From contig MFCV01000039.1 of assembly GCA_001777015.1 (NCBI GenBank), positions 1 through 53,632 of the forward strand: a stretch of 53,632 bases of DNA, read 5' to 3'. Every line of letters starts with the position of its first letter. The first letter of the stretch is position 1. Positions 1-6,963 of the stretch are shown one piece after another. Position numbers and translations under genes: made by a program. Under the pieces are notes generated by a model. The model was not told the DNA's origin. It ran no database searches and was given only the letters and a program-made list of their open reading frames with translations. This DNA is from Candidatus Daviesbacteria bacterium RIFCSPHIGHO2_02_FULL_36_13 (GTDB lineage Bacteria > Patescibacteriota > Microgenomatia > Daviesbacterales > UBA10151).

Positions 1-311
1 ATGGTAAATCTTCTCTTGCCAGACTTGGAGTTGTTGTGCATTCTACAGCTGCCAGGTTTGATCCAGGTTGGGATGGCTGTCCTGTTTTAGAATTTGGAAC
101 TTTTTTAAAAGGGAAAAAGCTAGTTATATATGAAGGATCTCCAATTTGTGCTTTTTCTTTTGAAAAATTATCAGCACCTGTTCAAAGATCATATAAAAGT
201 TCTCCTAATAATAGGTATGGGGGTTCTGATATGCCGCAAGTTTCAAATTTAATGGGAGGACGGGCTCATCATGGCAAAAAGCACCGCTCGACTAGGAAAC
301 CTAAATCATAA
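1..311 (+). CDS. dcd: dCTP deaminase, 5'-truncated by the window edge
   Basis: Only the C-terminal 102 codons are present; the open frame runs off the left edge (first full codon at base 3). The visible part reads GKSSLARLGVVVHSTAARFD, PGWDG, VLEF, then ICAFSFEKLS and a C-terminal RYGG segment, which is the substrate-binding and catalytic core of dCTP deaminase. The family's catalytic glutamate is present in VLEF. The enzyme deaminates dCTP to dUTP (or onward to dUMP in bifunctional forms) in the cytosol, feeding ThyA encoded 0.7 kb downstream. The ATG at 36 lies inside the conserved core and is not the start. The tail HHGKKHRSTRKPKS is a basic extension. Confidence 0.9.
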   Translation, partial: GKSSLARLGVVVHSTAARFDPGWDGCPVLEFGTFLKGKKLVIYEGSPICAFSFEKLSAPVQRSYKSSPNNRYGGSDMPQVSNLMGGRAHHGKKHRSTRKPKS

Positions 312-335
312 AGTTATTTTCTAGTCTCGCTGTGG

Positions 336-370
336 GAAAATTTGTGATTTAGGACTTCACACAAATTTTC
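336..370 (+). other. 11-bp inverted repeat between dcd and the dut-like gene
   Basis: GAAAATTTGTG (336-346) pairs perfectly with CACAAATTTTC (360-370) across a 13-nt loop, 25 nt after the dcd stop. It could be a transcript-end or processing hairpin. No U-run follows directly, so an intrinsic terminator is not clear. The rest of 312-409 shows a TATATT abutting the next ATG and nothing else recognisable. Confidence 0.5.
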
Positions 371-409
371 TAACTGCTTTTATGCTCATGATTTCGCCCT
401 TTTTATATT

Positions 410-994
410 ATGAGTGTATTAGGAATTGATGAAATATTAAGAAGAGTAAAAAAAGAAAAACTCATAGAAAACCTTGGGAAAAGGGAGTTAGAAAATCCTG
501 AAGGGGTGGGGGTGGATTTAAGATTGGGAAGTGTACACAGGATTGTAAGTGGTGGGGCTTTTATAGAAGCAGACCCTTCGACAGGCTCAGGGCAAGTGGT
601 TCTTGGAAAACGTAAGGGAGTGAAAACTGAGCTGGTGGCCGAATTTAAACCCAGAGCTAAAAAACAGAAAGAAATTGTGATAAATCCAGGTGATTATTTA
701 TTAGTTTCCTGTTTTGAAAAATTAAATACCCCAAAAGATTTAATGCCGGTTGTTTTTCCTAGAACTTCTCTTTTTAGAGCAGGACTTCTTTTATTAAATT
801 CTAAAACAGATCCCGGATATAAAGGAACTCTTACTATGGGACTGAAAAATCTTTCAGAGTTTGATGTTAAGTTGCAAATGGGAGCCAGAATTTGCAACAT
901 AGTTTTCTTTAAAATTGAAGGCAAAACAGTATCTTACAGAGGACAGCATCAAGGTGGTAGAATAAGTCCTTCCGATGTTGAACAGCAAGTCTAA
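410..994 (+). CDS. dCTP deaminase/dUTPase-family protein, probably dUTPase-like
   Basis: A 194-aa second member of the dcd/dut fold, next to the true dcd. It starts MSVLGIDEI, like dCTP deaminases. The core reads VVFPRTSLFRAGLLLLNS, TDPGYKG, TMGLKNLSEF. The RTSL motif and DPGYKG loop (about residues 118-140) are the nucleotide-binding elements of the superfamily. The position that holds the catalytic Glu in deaminases (LE in the upstream dcd) is glycine here (TMGL), so deamination is unlikely and dUTP hydrolysis is the better guess. Residues 55-62 (DPSTGSGQ) are encoded by an interspersed DNA repeat. The 3' end overlaps thyA by 20 nt, consistent with a dUMP-supply operon. Confidence 0.75.
   Translation: MSVLGIDEILRRVKKEKLIENLGKRELENPEGVGVDLRLGSVHRIVSGGAFIEADPSTGSGQVVLGKRKGVKTELVAEFKPRAKKQKEIVINPGDYLLVSCFEKLNTPKDLMPVVFPRTSLFRAGLLLLNSKTDPGYKGTLTMGLKNLSEFDVKLQMGARICNIVFFKIEGKTVSYRGQHQGGRISPSDVEQQV
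574..596 (+). repeat. 23-nt interspersed repeat, copy 1 (inside dut-like gene)
   Basis: Begins CCCTTCGACAGG and ends GGGCAAG. It matches the copy in purQ (35379-35401) at 21 of 23 positions. Here it is read as PSTGSGQ; in purQ the same DNA is read in another frame as LRQAQDK. It adds residues to a family where none are expected, so I read it as an in-frame insertion. Confidence 0.75.
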
Positions 995-1964
995 CAAACA
1001 CCCAGAGTACCAATATTTAGATCTTTTAAAAGAAGCTTTAGAACATGGAGTGAAAAAGGTAGACCGTGGAACAGATATTGTTTTATATTCTCTTTTTGGT
1101 AAACAAACCAGATATGACCTGTCAGAAGGATTTCCACTTTTAACAACTAAAAAAGTTTACTGGAATGGAGTTTTGCAGGAACTGTATTGGTTTATGTCAG
1201 GACAAACAAATATAAAATATTTAGTAGAGAAACAAGTCCATATTTGGGATGATTATCCCTATAAGATTTACAAAGTAAAGAACAAAAATGGAAAAAAGCT
1301 ATTAACTAAAGAAGAGTTTATTGCCAAAATTGCCTCAGATAAAAAGTTTGCCAAACAGTGGGGGGAGCTGCCGAGAATTTATGGAGAGATGTGGAGAAAA
1401 TGGCCAACCAGAAAAAAAGGAAAAACTATTGATCAACTTAAATGGGTAATGAAAGAATTAAAAGATGATCCAGATGCTAAAAATTTAATTGTTAATTCCT
1501 GGAATCCTGAATATTTATATACTATGGCAGAAGGAGGGGATGCTTCACTTTTCCCAATTTGTCACAATATGTATCAGATAAGCAATAGAGGGGGAAAACT
1601 ATCCTTACAGCTTTACCAAAGATCCTCTGACTTATTTTTAGGAGTGCCTTTTAATATTGCCTCTTATGCGCTGTTAACAATTGTCCTTGCTAAAATTGCA
1701 GGACTTAAACCCGGGGAATTTATCCATACTTTTGGAGATGTGCATATTTATGAAAATCATATCCCACAAGTTATGGAGCAATTAAAAAGAAAGCCTAAGC
1801 CCTTTCCCAAAATTAAACTAAGCTCAAAAATTAAAAGTATTGATGATTTTAAACCAGAGCTTGTTACTCTGGAAGGTTATGATCCGCACCCTTCAATGAA
1901 AGCAGAGTTAACAGTAGCTGGTGGATTATATGATCCCTCAACTGGTAAAATGGCAGGACTATAA
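975..1964 (+). CDS. thyA: Thymidylate synthase
   Basis: 329 aa. Converts dUMP plus 5,10-methylene-THF to dTMP plus dihydrofolate. The catalytic cysteine lies in FPICHNMYQ (about residue 195), followed by LQLYQRSSDLFLGVPFNIAS and the folate/nucleotide elements THTFGDVHIYENH-like (HTFGDVHIYENH). The protein is longer than the 264-aa E. coli type because of a lysine-rich insert (about residues 100-150) in the small domain, as in the longer Lactobacillus-type enzymes. The start overlaps the preceding gene by 20 nt. The stop is 4 nt before folA, so ThyA and DHFR, which recycles its dihydrofolate, are co-transcribed. Confidence 0.96.
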   Translation: MLNSKSNKHPEYQYLDLLKEALEHGVKKVDRGTDIVLYSLFGKQTRYDLSEGFPLLTTKKVYWNGVLQELYWFMSGQTNIKYLVEKQVHIWDDYPYKIYKVKNKNGKKLLTKEEFIAKIASDKKFAKQWGELPRIYGEMWRKWPTRKKGKTIDQLKWVMKELKDDPDAKNLIVNSWNPEYLYTMAEGGDASLFPICHNMYQISNRGGKLSLQLYQRSSDLFLGVPFNIASYALLTIVLAKIAGLKPGEFIHTFGDVHIYENHIPQVMEQLKRKPKPFPKIKLSSKIKSIDDFKPELVTLEGYDPHPSMKAELTVAGGLYDPSTGKMAGL

Positions 1965-1968
1965 GAAC

Positions 1969-2454
1969 ATGAAAATATCAATGATTGCTGCTATTGCTTC
2001 TGAAAATAATGCCTTAGGATTAAATGGCAGATTAATTTATGCCATCAGTGATGATTTAAAAAGATTTAAAGAAATTACCACAGGTCATCCAATCATTATG
2101 GGAAGGAAAACATTTGAGTCAATTGGTATGCCACTTCCCAATAGACGAAATATTGTTATAACCCGTGATGAAGATTATTTTGCTGAAGGAGTGGTGATAG
2201 TTCATTCTTTGGAAGAAGCTTTAGGGTTGGTACAAAATGAGGATGAGATTTTTATCATCGGCGGTGGAGAAATATATAAGCAGGCAATAGACATAGCAGA
2301 TAAACTCTATTTAACTATAGTTGAAGAAAACCCGGAGGCAGATACATATTTTCCTGATTATTCTAATTTTAAAAAAGTTGTTTTTGAAGAAAGCCATGAA
2401 ACCGAAGATGGATTAAAGTACAAATTTTTAGATTTAGAGAAAAGCCCCTCTTGA
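1969..2454 (+). CDS. folA: Dihydrofolate reductase
   Basis: 161 aa, typical of the family. Reduces dihydrofolate to tetrahydrofolate with NADPH. Starts MKISMIAAIASENNALGLNG, with the NALGLNG substrate loop, then DLKRFKEITTGHPIIMGRKT (cofactor site), NIVITR, and IIGGGEIY near residue 98. The upstream in-frame GTG at 1921 lies within thyA and would add 16 non-homologous residues; the ATG at 1969, 4 nt after the thyA stop, gives the canonical N-terminus. The stop codon overlaps the TTGACA of the next promoter. Confidence 0.95.
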   Translation: MKISMIAAIASENNALGLNGRLIYAISDDLKRFKEITTGHPIIMGRKTFESIGMPLPNRRNIVITRDEDYFAEGVVIVHSLEEALGLVQNEDEIFIIGGGEIYKQAIDIADKLYLTIVEENPEADTYFPDYSNFKKVVFEESHETEDGLKYKFLDLEKSPS

Positions 2455-2483
2455 CAGGCGAAATTAAATTTATTTATTATAGT
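2451..2483 (+). promoter_or_regulatory. Promoter for the small gene at 2491
   Basis: Consensus -35 TTGACA (2451-2456), 18-nt spacer, -10 TATTAT (2475-2480); an overlapping TATAGT (2478-2483) is an alternative. The ATG follows at 2491, so the leader would be a few nt at most and there is no Shine-Dalgarno sequence. Confidence 0.6.
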
Positions 2484-2490
2484 TTTATAA

Positions 2491-2724
2491 ATGAAATCTC
2501 CAGATATAGATACTTTTACAGGAGAATTTGGAATACCCCGCTATGATTTACTGATTAATACACAAGCCCTTACCCCATTGGGTAGAGATCATTGGCAAAG
2601 AGGTGAAAATTTTGATATGTATCAACAGAGAAACAGGTCAAGTTTGGCTAGAGCTGTAGCACAAAATGTTGGTCATAATACCCCCAGGGGTCATCATGTT
2701 ACCAGACATGGCAATAGGCGTTGA
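2491..2724 (+). CDS. Small hypothetical protein
   Basis: 77 aa, family not recognised. No signal peptide or membrane segment. The composition is polar, with an Arg/His-rich C-terminus (HHVTRHGNRR at the very end), which suggests nucleic-acid contact but proves nothing. The main support for a real gene is the near-consensus promoter placed to start transcription just before its ATG, and that it fills the gap between folA and rpsB on the coding strand. Coding status remains moderate. Confidence 0.5.
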   Translation: MKSPDIDTFTGEFGIPRYDLLINTQALTPLGRDHWQRGENFDMYQQRNRSSLARAVAQNVGHNTPRGHHVTRHGNRR

Positions 2725-2789
2725 CTTTTAGCCTCCAAACCTATAAAATACTTTTTATTAAACATCTATCAGTATTGTTTTCCTGAAAC

Positions 2790-2816
2790 TATACTGCTGG
2801 TAGAGGTGATCAAGGA
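2790..2816 (+). promoter_or_regulatory. rpsB -10 element and Shine-Dalgarno
   Basis: TATACT at 2790-2795, then a leader of about 20-25 nt with AAGGA (2812-2816) placed 6 nt before the rpsB ATG. The -35 is weak. This gene has an ordinary leader and ribosome site, unlike many promoters in this window. The remainder of 2725-2789 shows nothing recognisable. Confidence 0.45.
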
Positions 2817-2822
2817 AAACTT

Positions 2823-3668
2823 ATGTATCAATTACCTAAAATAGAAGAATTATTAGAAGCTGGTGTTCATTTTGGACATCAAATCCGTCGTGGTCATCCC
2901 AGAATGAAGCCATATATTTATGGAGCTCGTGAGGGAGTTCATATTATTGATTTAACTAAATCTGAAATTTATCTTAAAGAGGCTTGTGAATATGTTTATA
3001 GTTTGGGAAAAGAAGGGAAAGTTTTACTTTTTGTTGGAACTAAAAAGCAGGCCAGACCAATTGTTGAAGAATTAGCTAAAAATCTAAAAACCCCATATTT
3101 AATTGAAAGATGGATTGGAGGATTTTTAACAAACTTTGAACAAATGCAAAAAAATCTAAAAATTCTAAAAGAATTTAAAGAAGCAAAAGAAAAAGGAAAT
3201 CTTAAAAAATACACTAAAAAAGAACAGCTTTTGCTTGATAGAAAAATGAATAAATTGGATCGTGATTTTGAGGGAGTTATGGAATTAGGTATTTTACCTG
3301 ATGCAGTATTTGTATCAGACGCTGTTACAGAAAATATTGCTGTGAAGGAAGCAAACAGAATGGGAATAAAAGTTGTGGCTATTGCTGATTCAAATTGCAA
3401 TCCTTCCCAAATTGATTATCCCATTCCTGGAAATGATGATGCTATAAAGTCTATTAAAATATTACTTGAAGCAGTAGCAGGCGCATACGCTGAGGGGAAA
3501 AAGGAAGCAGGGGTGGTGGCAGAAAGAGCTGCTAAACAGGCCGAAAAAGATGCTGCCAAAAAAGCTGCAGATGATAAAGAATTAGATGAAACTCTAAAAG
3601 TAGAAGTAGCTGCTGCTGAGGAGAGCTTAGAGAAAAAAGCTGTAAAAGATTCAGAAAAAGTGGTCTGA
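2823..3668 (+). CDS. rpsB: 30S ribosomal protein S2
   Basis: 281 aa. Begins MYQLPKIEELLEAGVHFGHQ, the S2 signature, followed by GREGVHIIDL-like (AREGVHIIDL), VLFVGTKKQA, RWIGGFLTNF and PDAVFVSDA..ENIAVKEA. S2 sits on the small-subunit head-body junction. The C-terminal ~50 residues are an Ala/Lys/Glu-rich tail beyond the globular domain, common in CPR and other bacteria. First gene of rpsB-tsf-frr-rseP; tsf starts 7 nt after the stop. Confidence 0.97.
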   Translation: MYQLPKIEELLEAGVHFGHQIRRGHPRMKPYIYGAREGVHIIDLTKSEIYLKEACEYVYSLGKEGKVLLFVGTKKQARPIVEELAKNLKTPYLIERWIGGFLTNFEQMQKNLKILKEFKEAKEKGNLKKYTKKEQLLLDRKMNKLDRDFEGVMELGILPDAVFVSDAVTENIAVKEANRMGIKVVAIADSNCNPSQIDYPIPGNDDAIKSIKILLEAVAGAYAEGKKEAGVVAERAAKQAEKDAAKKAADDKELDETLKVEVAAAEESLEKKAVKDSEKVV

Positions 3669-3675
3669 AAACCAT

Positions 3676-4131
3676 ATGAATATAACTGTCGAAGCCATTA
3701 AAAAATTAAGAGAAGAAACAGGGGCAGGTATTGCTGATTGTAGAGAAGCACTTACTGAATCAGCTGGAGATATGGAAAAAGCCAAAGGGATTTTAAAGAA
3801 AAAAGGTTTAGACAAAGCTGTCTCAAAATCAGACAGAGAAGTAAAAGCTGGACTGGTGGATGTATATTCCCATAATGGTAAGGTTGGGGTTTTGGTAGAG
3901 GTGCTTTGTGAAACTGACTTTGTTGGCAAAACAGAAGATTTTAAAAATCTGGCTCATGAACTTTCATTGCAAATTGCATCCATGAATCCATCTTCTGTTG
4001 AAGATTTATTATCTCAAGAATATATTAGGGATAATTCTTTGACTGTGGATCAGCTAGTAAAAAGTATTAGTGGAAAATTGGGGGAAAATATTCAGATTGG
4101 AAGATTTGAGAGAATTGCTTTAGGAGACTAA
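3676..4131 (+). CDS. tsf: Elongation factor Ts, short form
   Basis: 151 aa, about half the size of E. coli EF-Ts (283 aa). Nucleotide-exchange factor for EF-Tu. Present: N-terminal UBA-like domain (VEAIKKLREETGAGIADCREAL), then the core with CETDFVGKTEDFK, whose TDFV is the motif inserted into EF-Tu. Only one core subdomain is visible; the coiled coil and second half are absent, as in other minimal EF-Ts. The TAA overlaps the frr ATG by one base. Confidence 0.94.
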   Translation: MNITVEAIKKLREETGAGIADCREALTESAGDMEKAKGILKKKGLDKAVSKSDREVKAGLVDVYSHNGKVGVLVEVLCETDFVGKTEDFKNLAHELSLQIASMNPSSVEDLLSQEYIRDNSLTVDQLVKSISGKLGENIQIGRFERIALGD

Positions 4132-4685
4132 TGGATCCAGTACTAACTGCCGCCAATGAAAAAATAGACGCCGCTCTGCATCATTTTAAAGTGGAGATTG
4201 CTGGAATTCGCGCCGGAAGAGCTAATCCTGCATTAATTGAAAATATTCCTGTAGAAGCATACGGCGGCAGAATGAAGCTTATGGAAGTTGGAAATATTTC
4301 TGCTCCGCAACCAACTCTTTTAACAGTTCAACTTTGGGATGCCTCCATTTTACAGACTGTTTTAAAAGCAATTCAGGATGCTAATTTAGGACTTAATCCT
4401 TCAAATGACGGATCCTTAATACGTTTGCCAATCCCATCTTTAACAGCTGAAAGAAGGGAAGAATTTATAAAGATTCTACATACAAAAATGGAGGATGGCA
4501 AAGTAGCTATCAGAAATATAAGACAGGAATTTAGAAATGAATGGAAGAAGGATTCTGATAATGGAATAATTTCTGAGGATGAATTCGGCAGACGTGAAAA
4601 ACTACTGCAAGTAATGATTGATAAAAAAATTATTGAGATTGATGAGTTGGGTAAAGCAAAAACGGAAGAGCTTACCCAAATATGA
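4131..4685 (+). CDS. frr: Ribosome-recycling factor
   Basis: 184 aa, full length (family ~185). Splits post-termination ribosomes with EF-G. Recognised by FKVEIAGIRAGRANPALIEN, the NISAPQPTLLTVQLWD segment, LNPSNDGSLIRLPIPSLTAE and the C-terminal helix with RNIRQEFRNEWKK. AGGAG lies 4 nt upstream of the ATG, inside tsf. In most bacteria pyrH sits between tsf and frr; here it is missing and frr follows tsf directly. The last codons overlap rseP by 4 nt (ATGA). Confidence 0.96.
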   Translation: MDPVLTAANEKIDAALHHFKVEIAGIRAGRANPALIENIPVEAYGGRMKLMEVGNISAPQPTLLTVQLWDASILQTVLKAIQDANLGLNPSNDGSLIRLPIPSLTAERREEFIKILHTKMEDGKVAIRNIRQEFRNEWKKDSDNGIISEDEFGRREKLLQVMIDKKIIEIDELGKAKTEELTQI

Positions 4686-5767
4686 TTTTACCTATTTTAA
4701 TTTTTATACTCACGCTTCTGGTATTGGTTCTAATCCATGAATTTGGCCATTTCCTAATGGCTAAAAAATTTGGAATAAAAGTTGAAGAATTTGGATTTGG
4801 TATTCCTCCAAGAGTTTGGGGTAAAAAAATTGGTGAGACTTTATATTCTATAAACCTGCTTCCATTAGGGGGATTTGTAAAACTGCAAGGAGAAGATGAA
4901 GTTGGAGGGATACCTAAAGATTCAAATAGAGATTTTAGGGGCAAACCAGTATGGCAAAGGATAGTGGTAGTGGTTGCCGGGGTGGTTATGAATTTAGTAT
5001 TGGCCTGGATTATTTTTTATAGCCTTTTAATTTATTCAAACTTTAGGATTATTTATCCAACCATAGAGAGTGGCGCTTTTATTGGAGGGGTGGAGGAAGG
5101 TTTTCCAGCTAAAGATGCTGGAATTGTGGTTGGAGACAGGGTTTTAAAAGTTGATGGTAAAGATGTTAAGGCTTGGGAAGATGCAAGAACTTTCATTAAA
5201 GAGAAAAATGGAAAAGAAGTTGTTCTGATTCTTTCTGATTTAGAGGGAAAAAATACAAGAGAGGTTACAGTTACTCCCAAAGAAACTGATGGAGATTATT
5301 TAATTGGAGTGGTGTTTTCTCCAATTGGAATAAAAGAATATAAAACCACCCAGGAAAAAATATTTTCAGGGATAACTTATTCCTGGGATTTAACAAAATT
5401 AACTTTTGCAGGATTTTCTAAATTAATAAAAGATTTGACTGGCGGGGATATTAAGACTGCCAGTGAATCTGTTTCAGGACCTATTGGACTGGCTAATGTC
5501 AGCACAAATATTTTAAGCGGCGGCAGGGAAGCCTTGCCATTTTACGCTTGGTTTGTAGGGGTAATATCCTTAACTTTATCTATTTTTAATGTTTTGCCAA
5601 TACCAGCCTTAGATGGAGGAAGATTATTATTCTTACTGATAGAGGCCACATTCAGAAAAAAGGTAAGTGAGAAAATTGAAACAGCAGTTCATCAAATTGG
5701 ATTTATTGTTTTAATAGGTTTAGCCATTCTTGTTACCTACTCTGATATCTCCAAACTTATCCATTAA
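4682..5767 (+). CDS. rseP: Site-2 protease family zinc metalloprotease (RIP, M50)
   Basis: 361 aa inner-membrane intramembrane protease. The first TM helix carries HEFGH (from residue 19), the catalytic zinc motif. A second TM follows (around residues 95-115), then one PDZ domain (about 120-205, with GDRVLKVDGKDV), and a C-terminal pair of TM helices with LDGG (about residue 313), giving the third zinc ligand. The family cuts anti-sigma factors and signal-peptide remnants; the substrate here is unknown. The genes that usually sit around it (uppS, cdsA, dxr) are absent, and proS lies two genes on. Confidence 0.93.
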   Translation: MILPILIFILTLLVLVLIHEFGHFLMAKKFGIKVEEFGFGIPPRVWGKKIGETLYSINLLPLGGFVKLQGEDEVGGIPKDSNRDFRGKPVWQRIVVVVAGVVMNLVLAWIIFYSLLIYSNFRIIYPTIESGAFIGGVEEGFPAKDAGIVVGDRVLKVDGKDVKAWEDARTFIKEKNGKEVVLILSDLEGKNTREVTVTPKETDGDYLIGVVFSPIGIKEYKTTQEKIFSGITYSWDLTKLTFAGFSKLIKDLTGGDIKTASESVSGPIGLANVSTNILSGGREALPFYAWFVGVISLTLSIFNVLPIPALDGGRLLFLLIEATFRKKVSEKIETAVHQIGFIVLIGLAILVTYSDISKLIH

Positions 5768-5771
5768 TTTT

Positions 5772-5780
5772 TGGTATAGT
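5772..5780 (+). promoter_or_regulatory. Extended -10 promoter for the DUF5667-like gene
   Basis: TGG followed by TATAGT (5775-5780); the GTG start is 6 nt further on at 5787. No good -35. A transcript from this element would begin at or next to the start codon, so the mRNA should be leaderless. Confidence 0.5.
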
Positions 5781-5786
5781 TAAATA

Positions 5787-6941
5787 GTGGCCAAGCTGCT
5801 TACGATATTTACACTTATTTTAGCCGTAGTTTTATTCCCGCCGGCTGCTTTAGCTTTAATTTCTAATAATGCTGTACCTGGTGACCGGACGTATCCTATT
5901 AAAAGAGGACTGGAGAATATAATTTATGCTGTTGCCTCTATTACTCCAACTACGAAAGCCTGGTTTTCTGCTGCCAGGTCTGATAGGAGGTTTGATGAAC
6001 TTTCCACTCTTTTTAATCAAAAAAAATCTACTGTCCAAACAATAATAGAACTAGTTAGTCAAACAAAGACAGCTGCAACTCAGATTAAATTTCTGGATAA
6101 TGGGCAGCAGAAAAAAGACCTCCAAAGTAATCTCCAGGCTTCAACACAAAAATATGTAGAAAAACTTAAGGAATATTCGCAAACATCAAGTTCAACTCAG
6201 CAACCTGTGGTTAATCCAACGCCAACCCCCATTCCTACTGTCGCTACTCCAACACCAACACCAACACCAACACAAAACCCAACCCCTCGGCCTACGTCAA
6301 CTCCAACTCCGAGACCTGGTGCTACAGCAACTCCAACACCGACAGCAACTCCTGTGCCTACAGCTACTCCTGTACCTACAGCTAATCCAACAGTTGCTCC
6401 AACTCCGGTTGCAACACCTGTGCCTACTCCTGCTCCTACACCAGTTCCCATACCATCTGAGATAGAGAGAGACGATTGTTTCAACCAATATCTTATTCTT
6501 ACCCCTCCAAATTGGGAAGGATGGGGAGCCTGTGAGTTAGCAAAAGTTAATACAGGATTAGTTACCACTTCTTCTAATGATACAAATAACAGGTCTGGTG
6601 GTGGTATTGGTGCTAGTTCATTGAATGGTGAGGCTCAAGTTGTACCTACCGGTAGAATAGTTACCTCATCAGTTGTTAATGGTCTGGCTACTATTTCTGC
6701 TTATTGGTCCAATTTTGATTCAAAGGCTGTGATTTGTGTTGCAACCCCAGGGGTAAGTGGAGGAGTTGAGAGGGTTTTCGCCAGCGGAAATGGGCCAAGT
6801 GGTAATTTGAGTTCGGATACAGGTAGTGGAGGAAGTGGTTGGATTTCGCCAGGGACTAGCTATACATTTAAACTTCATAGTTCTCCCATAATTGATTGTA
6901 GCGGTCCGGAAGAGGCTACTGTTGTAGTTACCGGCCCTTAA
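5787..6941 (+). CDS. Secreted DUF5667-like protein with Pro/Thr-rich stalk
   Basis: 384 aa, GTG start. A hydrophobic signal peptide (about residues 1-24) is followed by PGDRTYPIKRGLENIIYAVA and TTKAWFSAARSDRRFDELS, which resembles the DUF5667 helical domain common in CPR and actinobacterial exported proteins. Residues ~140-225 are a low-complexity TPTPTP/ATPVPT stalk. The C-terminal ~150 residues are Gly/Ser/Val-rich with a beta character and four cysteines, of unknown fold. Likely surface-exposed: a helical base, an extended stalk and a small head. Function unknown; the DUF5667 match is from memory of the family, not a search. Confidence 0.65.
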   Translation: MAKLLTIFTLILAVVLFPPAALALISNNAVPGDRTYPIKRGLENIIYAVASITPTTKAWFSAARSDRRFDELSTLFNQKKSTVQTIIELVSQTKTAATQIKFLDNGQQKKDLQSNLQASTQKYVEKLKEYSQTSSSTQQPVVNPTPTPIPTVATPTPTPTPTQNPTPRPTSTPTPRPGATATPTPTATPVPTATPVPTANPTVAPTPVATPVPTPAPTPVPIPSEIERDDCFNQYLILTPPNWEGWGACELAKVNTGLVTTSSNDTNNRSGGGIGASSLNGEAQVVPTGRIVTSSVVNGLATISAYWSNFDSKAVICVATPGVSGGVERVFASGNGPSGNLSSDTGSGGSGWISPGTSYTFKLHSSPIIDCSGPEEATVVVTGP

Positions 6942-6963
6942 GGTTATCATTAGAATTAACTTT

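Noticed and set aside
36-311. Separate 91-aa gene starting at ATG 36
   Set aside because: The frame is open to the window edge and the sequence before it (GKSSLARLGVVVHST) is conserved dCTP deaminase.
1921-1968. Longer dihydrofolate reductase from GTG 1921
   Set aside because: It lies within thyA and adds 16 residues before the canonical MKISMIAAIA start.
6197-6568. 123-aa Val/Gly-repeat frame antisense to the TP-rich stalk
   Set aside because: Low-complexity shadow of the TPTP-encoding repeats.
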